This document shows, piece after piece, positions 1-8,287 of a stretch of DNA of 64,000 bases (positions are counted from its first letter, which is position 1; each line of letters starts with the position of its first letter). Source of the DNA: an uncultured Clostridia bacterium (lineage in GTDB: Bacteria > Bacillota > Clostridia > Lachnospirales > CAMZNU01); NCBI GenBank assembly GCA_947313885.1, contig CAMZNU010000010.1:1-64000 (forward strand), given 5' to 3'. The notes under the pieces were generated by a model that was not told the DNA's origin, searched no databases, and saw nothing but the letters and a program-made list of their open reading frames with translations. A program made the translations under genes and the position numbers.

Positions 1-24
1 GAAACAAATGTTTTCGCTGAAGCT

Positions 25-1576
25 GTTTTAGCACCTAGTGAATTTTTGTAGTCATAAAACTTTTTAAATAAAACCTTGGGCGGGCTTATAGTTTTAGCAC
101 CTAGTGAATTTTTGTAGTCATAAAACTAGATATAGAAATAAAGAAAATGACAAGTAGTTTTAGCACCTAGTGAATTTTTGTAGTCATAAAACGGTGATAT
201 CCTAGAGTTTAATATCGGTAGAGTTTTAGCACCTAGTGAATTTTTGTAGTCATAAAACTTTATTTTAATTTATAAAGAATAGTAACTAGTTTTAGCACCT
301 AGTGAATTTTTGTAGTCATAAAACATACACAGCACATTGTCCCTCACGCAACGTGTTTTAGCACCTAGTGAATTTTTGTAGTCATAAAACTGAACGACGA
401 GGGGCAAGAGGTCAGAATTTGTTTTAGCACCTAGTGAATTTTTGTAGTCATAAAACTAAAATTAAATACATGATTAACATACATGAGTTTTAGCACCTAG
501 TGAATTTTTGTAGTCATAAAACGAGATGCTATAATATAATTAAGTTAATCAAGTTTTAGCACCTAGTGAATTTTTGTAGTCATAAAACGAGCAAAAAGTA
601 ACAATAGAGCAAGAGATAGTTTTAGCACCTAGTGAATTTTTGTAGTCATAAAACAATTAAATTAAAATTAAATATCACGCTGTAGTTTTAGCACCTAGTG
701 AATTTTTGTAGTCATAAAACAGACGGGGCGAACCGTCTGTGATTGATGGTGTTTTAGCACCTAGTGAATTTTTGTAGTCATAAAACTGTTGTTTGTTGTT
801 GATATGTTTCCCGATTGTTTTAGCACCTAGTGAATTTTTGTAGTCATAAAACAGTCGATGGTCGGCTTTCCTGTCATAGTCGTTTTAGCACCTAGTGAAT
901 TTTTGTAGTCATAAAACTACCCCAGTCGCTTTATCCTCGCCACCGTGGTTTTAGCACCTAGTGAATTTTTGTAGTCATAAAACAAAAGTATCAAGAGATT
1001 TTTTTCGACAACAGTTTTAGCACCTAGTGAATTTTTGTAGTCATAAAACTAAGTTCGAATACAACACAATGGTTGTTGAGTTTTAGCACCTAGTGAATTT
1101 TTGTAGTCATAAAACTAATACATGCTTTTTAAAATTAACTTAAATGTTTTAGCACCTAGTGAATTTTTGTAGTCATAAAACAAAAATTACAAAGAGGTAT
1201 AAGACACTTTAGTTTTAGCACCTAGTGAATTTTTGTAGTCATAAAACCAAGAACCGAATAGAAAAATGTACAGCGAAGTTTTAGCACCTAGTGAATTTTT
1301 GTAGTCATAAAACAAGACAATTATAACAAGTTAACATATAGTGTTTTAGCACCTAGTGAATTTTTGTAGTCATAAAACTGTGGGTATTCTATCCCTTCAC
1401 TTTCCAATGTTTTAGCACCTAGTGAATTTTTGTAGTCATAAAACGTCAGCATCGTCACAATTTTAAAGTCCGAAGTTTTAGCACCTAGTGAATTTTTGTA
1501 GTCATAAAACCTTAGGATTCGCTTTGTGGATTGCAAAACAGTTTTAGCACCTAGTGAATTTTTGTAGTCATAAAAC
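25..1576. CRISPR. CRISPR array, 24 repeats, type II-like
   Basis: Twenty-four identical 36-bp repeats (beginning GTTTTAGCACC and ending GTCATAAAAC) start at 25, 91, 157 and so on, the last at 1541. Spacers are 30 nt, with two of 29 nt (853-881 and 1314-1342). Bases 1-24 are the end of a further spacer, so the array continues to the left. A 36-bp repeat with GTTTTA/TAAAAC ends and 30-nt spacers is typical of type II (Cas9) systems; the type is an inference because no cas gene or tracrRNA is in the window. No repeat, not even the last, is degenerate, so the leader end cannot be told from decay. The 71-aa minus-strand ORF in the track is an artefact of the 66-bp period. Confidence 0.97.
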
Positions 1577-1633
1577 GATTTTATTTTGGCTTATTAAGTT
1601 TTATTAATAACTAAATAAAAATATAAAAAAATG

Positions 1634-1662
1634 TTGACAAGCAAAATAAAAATATATATAAT
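1634..1662 (+). promoter_or_regulatory. Promoter of tRNA-Leu
   Basis: Perfect TTGACA and TATAAT boxes separated by 17 nt, ending 30 bp before the tRNA. It lies just after the CRISPR array and reads away from it. Confidence 0.85.
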
Positions 1663-1692
1663 TACTTTTGTTGGTAACAAAAGACAACATAA

Positions 1693-1773
1693 GCGGATGT
1701 GGCGGAATTGGCAGACGCGCTAGACTTAGGATCTAGTATCATAGATGTGCAGGTTCAAGTCCTGTCATCCGCA
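1693..1773 (+). tRNA. tRNA-Leu (anticodon UAG)
   Basis: The acceptor arms GCGGATG and CATCCGC pair perfectly. The anticodon loop CTTAGGA lies between CTAGA and TCTAG and gives anticodon UAG (Leu, CUA/CUN codons). The GGTTCAAGTCC T-arm is present and the class II variable arm fits tRNA-Leu. The discriminator is A and CCA is not encoded. A strong promoter precedes it and a terminator follows, so it is a single-gene unit. Confidence 0.95.
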
Positions 1774-1778
1774 TAAAA

Positions 1779-1807
1779 AAAAGACTCCCATAGGGGAGTT
1801 TTTTTAT
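1779..1807 (+). terminator. Terminator of tRNA-Leu
   Basis: GACTCCC/GGGGAGT hairpin with a short ATA loop, followed by seven T. Confidence 0.85.
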
Positions 1808-1963
1808 GCGAAAAATAAATTGTAGCAATAAACAAAAAAAGGGTATAAAAAATATGAATAAAAACGGTAATACATTTAATCAACAATGATAAAAATATAA
1901 AATAGAGATAGAAGTAAAAAAAATAGTCTATTCATACGAAATTAATTTTTTTATATAAAAGCA

Positions 1964-1992
1964 TTGAAAAAATGAGGAAAAACCTCTATTAT
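1964..1992 (+). promoter_or_regulatory. Promoter of the flavoenzyme gene
   Basis: TTGAAA, 17 nt, TATTAT. The -10 box lies inside the left arm of the 36-bp palindrome, so a protein bound there would block polymerase. Confidence 0.65.
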
Positions 1993-2024
1993 TTAATTAG
2001 TTAAACATTTAACTAATTAAATAA
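1989..2024 (+). promoter_or_regulatory. Perfect 17+2+17 palindrome, likely operator
   Basis: The arms TTATTTAATTAGTTAAA and its exact complement flank a 2-nt CA centre. The palindrome overlaps the -10 box and start site of the flavoenzyme gene and ends 6 bp before the AGGAGGG ribosome site. The TTAGTTnnnnnAACTAA-like core resembles MarR-family operators (inference). No regulator gene is adjacent, so the protein would act in trans. Confidence 0.65.
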
Positions 2025-2042
2025 TATTATAGGAGGGTAAAA

Positions 2043-4049
2043 ATGAACAAATACAAAAAGTTATTTGAGCCAATTAAAATAGGTAATGTAGAAATACCAA
2101 ATAGGTATTCAATGGCGCCAATGGTACCAGTAGGATTTGTAACAGAACAAGGTGCATTTAATGACGTTGGTATAGAATATTATGTAGAAAGAGCAAGAGG
2201 TGGAACGGGTTTAATAATTACAGGAATATGTAATGTAGAAAATGAGATAGAGCCGTTAGCGCAACCAAGTATACCATGTGTAACGAGAAATCCATTTCAT
2301 TTTGTACAAAAAGGAACAGTTTTAACAGAAAGAGTTCATGCATATGGATCAAAAATATTTTTACAATTAACGGCAGGAGTTGGACGTTCAGGAATACCAG
2401 CATTTTTAGTAGGAGCTACAGTAGCACCGTCACCACAAGAAAATAGATGGGATGGAACTATAAAACATAGAGAGTTAGCTACAGAAGAAGTGGAAACATA
2501 CATAGAGAAATTTGCTATGTCAGCAGCAATTGCACAAAAAGCAGGATTTGATGGTGTTGAGATTCATGCGGTACATGAAGGATATTTATTAGATCAATTT
2601 GCGATATCTTTTTATAATAAAAGAACAGATAAGTTTGGAGGTTCTTTAGAAAACAGACTTAGATTTGCTACAGAAATAGTAAAAGGTATTAAAAAGTTAT
2701 GTGGTGAAGATTTCCCAGTGTCATTAAGATATTCATTAAAAAGTATGATGAAAGGATTAAGACAAGGAGCATTACCAGGAGAAGATTTTGTAGAAGCAGG
2801 AAGAGATTTAGAAGAAGGTATAGAAGCGGCTAAATTATTAGTAGAAGCAGGATATGATGCATTAAATGTTGACGTTGGTACATATGATTCATGGTACTGG
2901 AATCACCCTCCAATGTACTTTGAAGATGGAATGTATAGAGAGTTTGGAAAAATAGTAAAAGAAGTAGTGGATGTGCCTGTAATAATAGCAGGAAGAATGG
3001 ATAATCCAGATATAGCATTAAGTTCTTTAGAAAATGGAGAAGCGGACATTATAGGATTAGGTAGACCATTATTAGCAGATGCATTTTTACCTTTAAAAGT
3101 TAAAAAAGGCGAAATAGAAGATATAAGACCATGTTTATCATGTCATTTAGGATGTATGGGAAGAGTAGCAAGTTCAGCAGGAATATCTTGTGCAGTAAAT
3201 CCAGCATGTGGACGTGAAGGAACATACGGAATAACACCGATAGTAACGAAAAAGAAAGTATTAGTAATAGGAGGAGGACTAGCGGGACTTGAATTTGCAA
3301 GAGTAAGTGCAATAAGAGGACACGAAGTAGAACTTCATGAAATGACAGATAAATTAGGTGGTAACATAATACCAGGAGGAGTACCAGCCTTTAAAAAAGA
3401 TGATTATGCATTAATAAGATGGTTTGAAAAAGCGGTTAAAGATGCAGGAGTTAAGGTTGTAATGAATTCAGCAATAACAGAAGAGAAAGTTAAAGCTGGG
3501 AACTATGATACAGTGGCAACAGCTACAGGATCAAACCCGATTGAAATTAAAGTAAAAGGATCAGAAGGATTAGAACATAAAATAATAACAGCGGATAAAG
3601 TGTTATTAGATGAAAATAAAGCAGGAAAAGAAGTGTTAATAGTAGGAGCAGGGTTAGTAGGATGTGAGACGGCACTGTGGTTAGCACAAAAAGGAAGAAA
3701 AGTTACAATAGTAGAAGGTGAAGATGATATATTAGGTGGACCACATAACCTAGCATTTGCAAACTATGACATGTTAAAAGATTTATTAAAGTTAAATGGA
3801 GTAGAAGTAAAGTTAGAAACAAAATTAGCAGGAGTAAATGAAAAAGGTGGAATAGTAAATTCAAAAGGAAAAGATGAAGAAATAAAAGCGGATACAGTAA
3901 TAATGGCTGTAGGGTATAAATCAGAAAAAAGTTTATATGAGAAATTAAGAATGGAAGTAGGAGAAATATATTTATTAGGAGATGCAAGAAACGTTAAAAA
4001 TATTATGTATGCTATATGGGATGCGTATGAAATTGCGAGAAGTATATAA
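2043..4049 (+). CDS. Enoate reductase/2,4-dienoyl-CoA reductase-type flavoenzyme
   Basis: A 668-aa Old Yellow Enzyme-family oxidoreductase of the FadH/BaiCD/enoate reductase type, expected to reduce activated C=C bonds with NAD(P)H. Residues 1-340 form the FMN TIM barrel (HAVHEGYLLDQF near 178). A Cys cluster (CLSCHLGCMGR near 363, CAVNPACG near 383) should bind one [4Fe-4S]. A C-terminal FAD/NAD part has VIGGGLAGLEFA near 409 and IVGAGLVGCETA near 533. The length is right for the three-cofactor family. AGGAGGG lies 6 nt before the ATG. It stands alone, with an operator palindrome upstream and a terminator downstream. The substrate is unknown; an amino-acid-derived enoate is possible in this fermenter. 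Confidence 0.88.
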   Translation: MNKYKKLFEPIKIGNVEIPNRYSMAPMVPVGFVTEQGAFNDVGIEYYVERARGGTGLIITGICNVENEIEPLAQPSIPCVTRNPFHFVQKGTVLTERVHAYGSKIFLQLTAGVGRSGIPAFLVGATVAPSPQENRWDGTIKHRELATEEVETYIEKFAMSAAIAQKAGFDGVEIHAVHEGYLLDQFAISFYNKRTDKFGGSLENRLRFATEIVKGIKKLCGEDFPVSLRYSLKSMMKGLRQGALPGEDFVEAGRDLEEGIEAAKLLVEAGYDALNVDVGTYDSWYWNHPPMYFEDGMYREFGKIVKEVVDVPVIIAGRMDNPDIALSSLENGEADIIGLGRPLLADAFLPLKVKKGEIEDIRPCLSCHLGCMGRVASSAGISCAVNPACGREGTYGITPIVTKKKVLVIGGGLAGLEFARVSAIRGHEVELHEMTDKLGGNIIPGGVPAFKKDDYALIRWFEKAVKDAGVKVVMNSAITEEKVKAGNYDTVATATGSNPIEIKVKGSEGLEHKIITADKVLLDENKAGKEVLIVGAGLVGCETALWLAQKGRKVTIVEGEDDILGGPHNLAFANYDMLKDLLKLNGVEVKLETKLAGVNEKGGIVNSKGKDEEIKADTVIMAVGYKSEKSLYEKLRMEVGEIYLLGDARNVKNIMYAIWDAYEIARSI

Positions 4050-4083
4050 AGAATAAATAGAAAAGTAAATATTATATTAATGA

Positions 4084-4132
4084 AACACGGTATTCAACTT
4101 AAACTTAAGTTAAATACCGTGTTTTTTTATTT
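4084..4132. terminator. Terminator after the flavoenzyme gene
   Basis: Hairpin with ACACGGTATT/AATACCGTGT outer arms and AACTTAA/TTAAGTT inner arms, followed by seven T. Confidence 0.85.
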
Positions 4133-4143
4133 ATATAATGTTA

Positions 4144-4172
4144 TTACCTAGTAAATATAATTTACTAGGTAA
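4144..4172. repeat. Perfect inverted repeat 13+3+13 upstream of rpmG
   Basis: TTACCTAGTAAAT, ATA, and the exact complement. It has no T tract, so it is not a terminator. It sits between the flavoenzyme terminator and the rpmG promoter, and could be an operator or a processing hairpin. The rest of 4173-4223 is plain A-rich sequence. Confidence 0.5.
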
Positions 4173-4223
4173 CAGTGTATGAAAATAGAAGAAATAAAAC
4201 AAAAAAAAATACAATAAAAAAGC

Positions 4224-4252
4224 TTTACAAATAAATAGAAATATAATATAAT
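4224..4252 (+). promoter_or_regulatory. Promoter of rpmG-secE-nusG-rplKA
   Basis: TTTACA and TATAAT separated by 17 nt, about 95 nt upstream of rpmG. Confidence 0.75.
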
Positions 4253-4346
4253 TAGTAATACGAAATAAAATTCGTGAAAATAAAATAAGGCGAAGGTCTT
4301 TTTTTATGTAAAAAATAATTTAACATTCTAAAGTGAGGTGGAAATT

Positions 4347-4496
4347 TTGAGAACAAAGATTACTTTAGCTTGTACTGAGTGCAAACAAAGAAACTACGAT
4401 ACGAAAAAAGATAAGCGAGCTCATCCAGATCGTATGGAAACAAATAAATACTGTAGATTCTGTAACAAGCACACATTACACAAAGAGACTAAATAA
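4347..4496 (+). CDS. rpmG: Ribosomal protein L33
   Basis: A 49-aa large-subunit protein that was too short for the ORF track. It starts at TTG behind GTGAGGTGG and reads [16 protein letters not shown] at the N-terminus, with a second Cys pair in RFCNKH. The CxxC...CxxC zinc form of L33 is seen. It is the first gene of the usual rpmG-secE-nusG-rplKA order. The start codon follows from the ribosome site and the conserved N-terminus. Confidence 0.93.
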   Translation: MRTKITLACTECKQRNYDTKKDKRAHPDRMETNKYCRFCNKHTLHKETK

Positions 4497-4520
4497 TTGA
4501 GAATCAAAGGACGTGTAGAG

Positions 4521-4715
4521 ATGGAAAAAAAGTCTAAGAAAAATTTTTTTAAAGATATCAAAGGTGAATATAAGAGAATTATATGGCCAAGTAAGGAAGA
4601 GTTAAGAAAACAAACAAAAACGGTTATAATAACATCAGCAATATTAGGTGGAGTTATAGTAAGTTATGACATGTTTTTTTCTCTGCTTATGGATTTGTTA
4701 GCTAAGTATGTATAA
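4521..4715 (+). CDS. secE: Preprotein translocase subunit SecE
   Basis: A small subunit of the SecYEG channel, 64 aa from the ATG at 4521. The track's TTG start at 4497 lies directly on the rpmG stop and adds residues not typical of SecE. The conserved amphipathic stretch EYKRIIWPSKEEL is followed by one membrane segment. AAAGGA lies about 10 nt upstream. It is co-transcribed between rpmG and nusG, the common bacterial order. Confidence 0.93.
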   Translation: MEKKSKKNFFKDIKGEYKRIIWPSKEELRKQTKTVIITSAILGGVIVSYDMFFSLLMDLLAKYV

Positions 4716-4735
4716 AATAAAAATGAGGTAGAGGG

Positions 4736-5254
4736 ATGTCAAACGAAGCAAAATGGTATGTAGCACATACTTATTCAGGTTATGAGAACAACGTAAAAGG
4801 AACTATTGAAAAAACAATAGAGAATCGTAATATGAAAGATCAAATATTAGAAGTAACAGTGCCTATGTACGAAGTTACGGAAGAGAAAAATGGTAAGAAA
4901 AAAACGACTCTAAAAAAAGTATTTCCAGGATATGTTCTTTTAAAAATGATTTTGAATGATGATACTTGGTTTGTGGTAAGGAATACGAGAGGGGTAACGA
5001 GTTTTGTTGGTCCAGGATCTAAACCCGTCCCTTTATCTGATGATGAAGTTATTAAAATGGGAATCGAAAGTGAAACAATCGAAGTTGATTTTGAAATTGG
5101 TGATTACGTTGAGATAACATCAGGATTATTTGAAGGTACAACATCTTTAATAAAAGACATTAATATTAAAAAAAGAACAGTCGTTGTGAATATTACCGTA
5201 TTTGGTAGAGAAACACCGACAGAGTTAGATTTTTCACAAGTTAAGAAAATGTAA
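4736..5254 (+). CDS. nusG: Transcription elongation/termination factor NusG
   Basis: 172 aa. The N-terminal NGN domain opens with KWYVAHTYSGYENNV and contains FPGYVLLKM. A C-terminal KOW domain (around 120-170) has DYVEITSGLFEGT. It binds RNA polymerase and couples it to the ribosome or pausing factors. The ribosome site GAGGTAGAGGG precedes ATG. Order and length are normal. Confidence 0.97.
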   Translation: MSNEAKWYVAHTYSGYENNVKGTIEKTIENRNMKDQILEVTVPMYEVTEEKNGKKKTTLKKVFPGYVLLKMILNDDTWFVVRNTRGVTSFVGPGSKPVPLSDDEVIKMGIESETIEVDFEIGDYVEITSGLFEGTTSLIKDINIKKRTVVVNITVFGRETPTELDFSQVKKM

Positions 5255-5263
5255 AATAAGCCC

Positions 5264-5312
5264 GATGGGCGTTATGAAGTGGGAGGGAAAATCCCGCAAT
5301 TACCACAATAGG
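5264..5312 (+). promoter_or_regulatory. Candidate L1-binding leader before rplK
   Basis: The nusG-rplK spacer contains AGTGGGAGGGAAAA and a downstream TACCAC that can close a stem with GTGGGA. The AGTGGGAGG core resembles the L1 site of 23S rRNA helix 76 (GGTGGGAGGC), as expected for autogenous control of rplKA by L1. The same element recurs before rplA. The protein partner is an inference. Confidence 0.5.
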
Positions 5313-5322
5313 AGGTGCCACT

Positions 5323-5748
5323 ATGGCAAAGAAAATTTCAGGTTATATCAAATTACAAATCCCTGCAGGTAAAGCAACACCAGCACCACCAGTTGGACCA
5401 GCATTAGGACAACACGGAGTAAACATTATGGCGTTTACAAAAGAGTTCAATGAAAGAACAAAAGGTGATGCAGGATTAATTATTCCAGTAGTTATAACAG
5501 TTTATCAAGATAAAAGTTTTACGTTTATAACAAAAACTCCACCGGCAGCTGTTTTATTAAAAAAAGCATGTAAAATTGAGTCAGGTTCTGGAGTACCGAA
5601 TAAAGAAAAAGTTGCGACTATAAAAAGAGCAGAAGTCCAAAAAATTGCTGAGCTTAAAATGAAAGATTTAAATGCGGCGACAATAGAGACAGCTACTAGT
5701 ATGATAGCAGGTACGGCAAGAAGTATGGGTATCGTAGTAGAAGACTAA
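5323..5748 (+). CDS. rplK: Ribosomal protein L11
   Basis: 141 aa, full length. It is the L11 of the GTPase-associated centre on 23S rRNA. The N-terminus [20 protein letters not shown] and the C-terminal RNA-binding motif GTARSMGI are the family hallmarks. A strong AGGAGGTG precedes ATG. It lies between nusG and rplA. Confidence 0.98.
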   Translation: MAKKISGYIKLQIPAGKATPAPPVGPALGQHGVNIMAFTKEFNERTKGDAGLIIPVVITVYQDKSFTFITKTPPAAVLLKKACKIESGSGVPNKEKVATIKRAEVQKIAELKMKDLNAATIETATSMIAGTARSMGIVVED

Positions 5749-5762
5749 AGGATATCTGTTTT

Positions 5763-5803
5763 AAGTGGGAGGGAAAACTTTCCGATAACACCACCTAACC
5801 ATA
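5763..5803 (+). promoter_or_regulatory. Second candidate L1-binding leader, before rplA
   Basis: Repeats the AGTGGGAGGGAAAA core found before rplK, again followed by a CACCACC that can pair with GGTGGG-type sequence. The duplication of the element ahead of both rplK and rplA supports a role in L1 feedback control. Confidence 0.45.
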
Positions 5804-5842
5804 CTATAAGTATAGGTTATGTATCCATAAGGAGGATTTATA

Positions 5843-6538
5843 ATGAAAAGAGGAAAAAAATATAAAGAGGTTTCGAAACTTGTAGAAGCTACAAAATTAT
5901 ATGATGTTAATGAAGCAATAGATTTATTAGGGAAAACAGCAACAGCAAAGTTTGACGAAACAGTAGAAGCGCATATTAGATTAGGTGTAGATAGTAGACA
6001 TGCAGACCAACAAGTACGTGGAGCGGTAGTATTACCACACGGAACTGGTAAAAAAGTACGTGTTTTAGCGATAGCTAAAGGCGAAAAAGCAGAAGAAGCG
6101 GAAAAAGCAGGAGCAGATTACGTTGGAGCAGAAGAATTAATTGCAAAAATCCAAAAAGAAAACTGGTTTGAATTTGACGTAGTAGTAGCGACACCGGATA
6201 TGATGGGATTAATAGGAAGAATAGGTAGAGTATTAGGACCTAAAGGATTAATGCCAAATCCAAAAGCAGGAACAGTTGCAATGGATATAGCAAAAGCTGT
6301 AACAGATATCAAAGCTGGTAAAATAGAATATAGATTAGACAAAACAAACATAGTACACGTTCCAGTAGGTAAAGTATCATTTGGTTCTGAAAAACTTAAT
6401 GAGAATTTCCAAACTTTAATGAGTGCACTTATAAAAGCAAAACCACAAGCATCAAAAGGTCAATATTTAAAAAGCGTAGTATTATCAAATACAATGGGAC
6501 CAGGAATTAAAATAAACCCAAGTAAATTAGCTGAGTAA
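5843..6538 (+). CDS. rplA: Ribosomal protein L1
   Basis: 231 aa. L1 binds the mobile L1 stalk of 23S rRNA and usually represses its own operon. Recognisable stretches are [22 protein letters not shown] and [17 protein letters not shown] precedes the ATG. The next genes, rplJL, have their own promoter. Confidence 0.98.
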   Translation: MKRGKKYKEVSKLVEATKLYDVNEAIDLLGKTATAKFDETVEAHIRLGVDSRHADQQVRGAVVLPHGTGKKVRVLAIAKGEKAEEAEKAGADYVGAEELIAKIQKENWFEFDVVVATPDMMGLIGRIGRVLGPKGLMPNPKAGTVAMDIAKAVTDIKAGKIEYRLDKTNIVHVPVGKVSFGSEKLNENFQTLMSALIKAKPQASKGQYLKSVVLSNTMGPGIKINPSKLAE

Positions 6539-6541
6539 TAG

Positions 6542-6570
6542 TTGACAAAAATATAAAAACAATTTATACT
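6542..6570 (+). promoter_or_regulatory. Promoter of rplJL
   Basis: TTGACA, 17 nt, TATACT, beginning 3 bp after the rplA stop, so rplJL can be transcribed independently. Confidence 0.75.
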
Positions 6571-6589
6571 AAATATATTATGAAAAGAA

Positions 6590-6692
6590 TACACCAAAGA
6601 CAGTAGGTAATAGGCGACTATGTAAACCCAACCGAGGTTAATATAAATTTTAATTTATAACTCTCTATGTCTATGGCATAGGGAGTTTTTTA
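6590..6692 (+). ncRNA. L10 leader with attenuator hairpin
   Basis: The core ACCAAAGACAGTAGGTAATAGG and CCGAGGTTAATA match the L10 leader that binds L10(L12)4. It ends in an AACTCTCTATG/CATAGGGAGTT hairpin (one wobble pair) with a T-tract at 6659-6692, a transcription attenuator. Excess L10-L12 complex should favour termination before rplJ. Confidence 0.85.
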
Positions 6693-6741
6693 ATAACCCT
6701 TAGGGTGTTCGACATAAAATATTACAAGGAGGTGCAATTCA

Positions 6742-7242
6742 ATGGCAAAAATCGAAGCTAAACAAGTAGTAGTTAATGAAATTAGAGAAAAAGTTGAAAA
6801 GGCTAGTTCTATAGTATTAGTTAATGCAAGAGGATTAACAGTTGAACAAGATACAATTTTAAGAAGAGACTTAAGAGAAGCAGGTGTTGAATATAAAGTT
6901 TATAAAAACTCTATGATTAACTTTGCAATAAAAGATACTGAATTTGAAGGTTTAAGTGAATTTTTAAAAGGACCAACAACAGTAGCGTTTTCATATGACG
7001 ATCCTACAACAGCAGCAGGAATTTTATCAAAACATCAAAAAACTATAGATGCTTTAGAATTTAAAGCAGGCGTTATTGAAAAAACAATTTATGATGCAAA
7101 AGGTATGTTAGTAGTAGCAAGTATACCATCTAGAGAAGTACTTATATCTAAACTTTTAGGTTCATTCAAATCACCAATGGCAGGATTCGCAAGATTAATA
7201 GATGCGATAGCTAAAGATAAAGAAGAAAAAGAACAAGCATAG
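6742..7242 (+). CDS. rplJ: Ribosomal protein L10
   Basis: 166 aa; the stalk base protein that carries L7/L12 dimers. Typical features are EKASSIVLVNARGLTVEQ near the N-terminus and YKVYKNSM near 53. AAGGAGGTG precedes the ATG. It is preceded by its own L10 leader and is coupled to rplL 17 nt downstream of its stop codon. Confidence 0.97.
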   Translation: MAKIEAKQVVVNEIREKVEKASSIVLVNARGLTVEQDTILRRDLREAGVEYKVYKNSMINFAIKDTEFEGLSEFLKGPTTVAFSYDDPTTAAGILSKHQKTIDALEFKAGVIEKTIYDAKGMLVVASIPSREVLISKLLGSFKSPMAGFARLIDAIAKDKEEKEQA

Positions 7243-7274
7243 AAACTTAAACTAATTATATGGAGGAAAATAAA

Positions 7275-7646
7275 ATGGCAAAATTATCAATAGCAGAATT
7301 AATTGAAGCTGTAAAAGAATTATCAGTTTTAGAATTAAATGAATTAGTAACAGCAGCAGAAGAAGAATTTGGTGTATCAGCAGCGGCAGGGGTTGCAGTA
7401 GCAGCAGGTGGAGATGCAGGAGCAGCAGCAGAAAAAACATCATTTGACGTTGAGTTAACTCAAGCAGGACAACAAAAAATTAAAGTAGTTAAAGCAGTTA
7501 AAGATATAACAGGATTAGGATTAAAAGAATCTAAAGGTGCAGTAGATAACGCTCCTACAATCATTAAAGAAGGAATTTCAAAAGAAGATGCAGAAGCATT
7601 AAAAGCTAAACTTGAAGAAGTTGGAGCAATTGTAACAATTAAATAG
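7275..7646 (+). CDS. rplL: Ribosomal protein L7/L12
   Basis: 123 aa from the ATG at 7275 ([16 protein letters not shown]). The track's ATG at 7260 overlaps the GGAGG ribosome site and is rejected. It has an N-terminal dimerisation part, an Ala/Gly-rich hinge ([18 protein letters not shown]) and a C-terminal factor-binding domain ([20 protein letters not shown]). A terminator follows and rpoBC is absent, unlike the usual rplJL-rpoBC arrangement. Confidence 0.97.
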   Translation: MAKLSIAELIEAVKELSVLELNELVTAAEEEFGVSAAAGVAVAAGGDAGAAAEKTSFDVELTQAGQQKIKVVKAVKDITGLGLKESKGAVDNAPTIIKEGISKEDAEALKAKLEEVGAIVTIK

Positions 7647-7658
7647 TTATAATCATAA

Positions 7659-7693
7659 AAGAAGAACATGTAACATTAGTGTTCTTTTTTTTT
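7659..7693 (+). terminator. Terminator of rplJL
   Basis: GAACA/TGTTC hairpin flanked by AAAAGAA and a run of nine T. Confidence 0.75.
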
Positions 7694-7717
7694 ACAAAAA
7701 ATTGAGAAGGTGAAATT

Positions 7718-8236
7718 ATGAGGTTAGTTAAAGTAGATGAAAAATATGAAGAGCAACATAAAAAATTAGTTAATGAGTTTGAAAAAAGAGGTGAGGTAGT
7801 AACGCCGAATACGTTAAACCTAAATGGCAGAACGTATAAACAGTATGTGCAACATATTAGAGATAGGGAGATTGGTATAAATCAAGAAGTTAATATAGTA
7901 AAAGCTACATTATTATATTTAATAGTAGACGGTGAAATAGTAGGTGCTACAGATATAAGGTATGAGCTAAATGAATATTTACAAAAGTTAGGTCATATAG
8001 GATATGGTATAAAGCCAACAAAAAGAGGTAATGGATATGGAAACAAAATATTGGAATTAGCTTTAGAAACTATAAAGAGTGGGAAAATTGTTATAAAAGA
8101 AAAAAATGTGTTAGTAACATGTAATGTAGAAAATAAAAAATCCGAAAAAGTAATAATTAAAAATGGCGGTAAATTAAAAGATGAAGTAGAACATAATGGA
8201 GAAAAAAGAAGACAGTATTTAATATGTATAAAATAA
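7718..8236 (+). CDS. GNAT-family N-acetyltransferase
   Basis: 172 aa. The acetyl-CoA-binding motif A is seen as IGYGIKPTKRGNGYG near 95, followed by the helix that normally ends a GNAT core, and VTCNVENKKSEKVIIKNGG matches motif B. The acceptor is unknown. GAGAAGGTG precedes ATG. It lies between the ribosomal unit and tepA, with 51 bp to the next gene, and may be co-transcribed with it. Confidence 0.82.
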   Translation: MRLVKVDEKYEEQHKKLVNEFEKRGEVVTPNTLNLNGRTYKQYVQHIRDREIGINQEVNIVKATLLYLIVDGEIVGATDIRYELNEYLQKLGHIGYGIKPTKRGNGYGNKILELALETIKSGKIVIKEKNVLVTCNVENKKSEKVIIKNGGKLKDEVEHNGEKRRQYLICIK

Positions 8237-8287
8237 AAGAATAATAAAAAAGAAAATAGTCCACAATAAAAATAAAAAGGTGGGTAT

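Noticed and set aside
1321-1536. Minus-strand 71-aa ORF with a repeated FYDYKNSLGAKT motif
   Set aside because: It is the reverse reading of CRISPR repeats, kept open because repeat plus spacer is 66 bp, a multiple of three.
4144-4185. Possible tracrRNA anti-repeat: ATTTACTAGGTAA resembles part of the CRISPR repeat complement
   Set aside because: Similarity covers only about 12 bases with a mismatch, lies in a symmetrical inverted repeat, and no terminator-ended small RNA follows.
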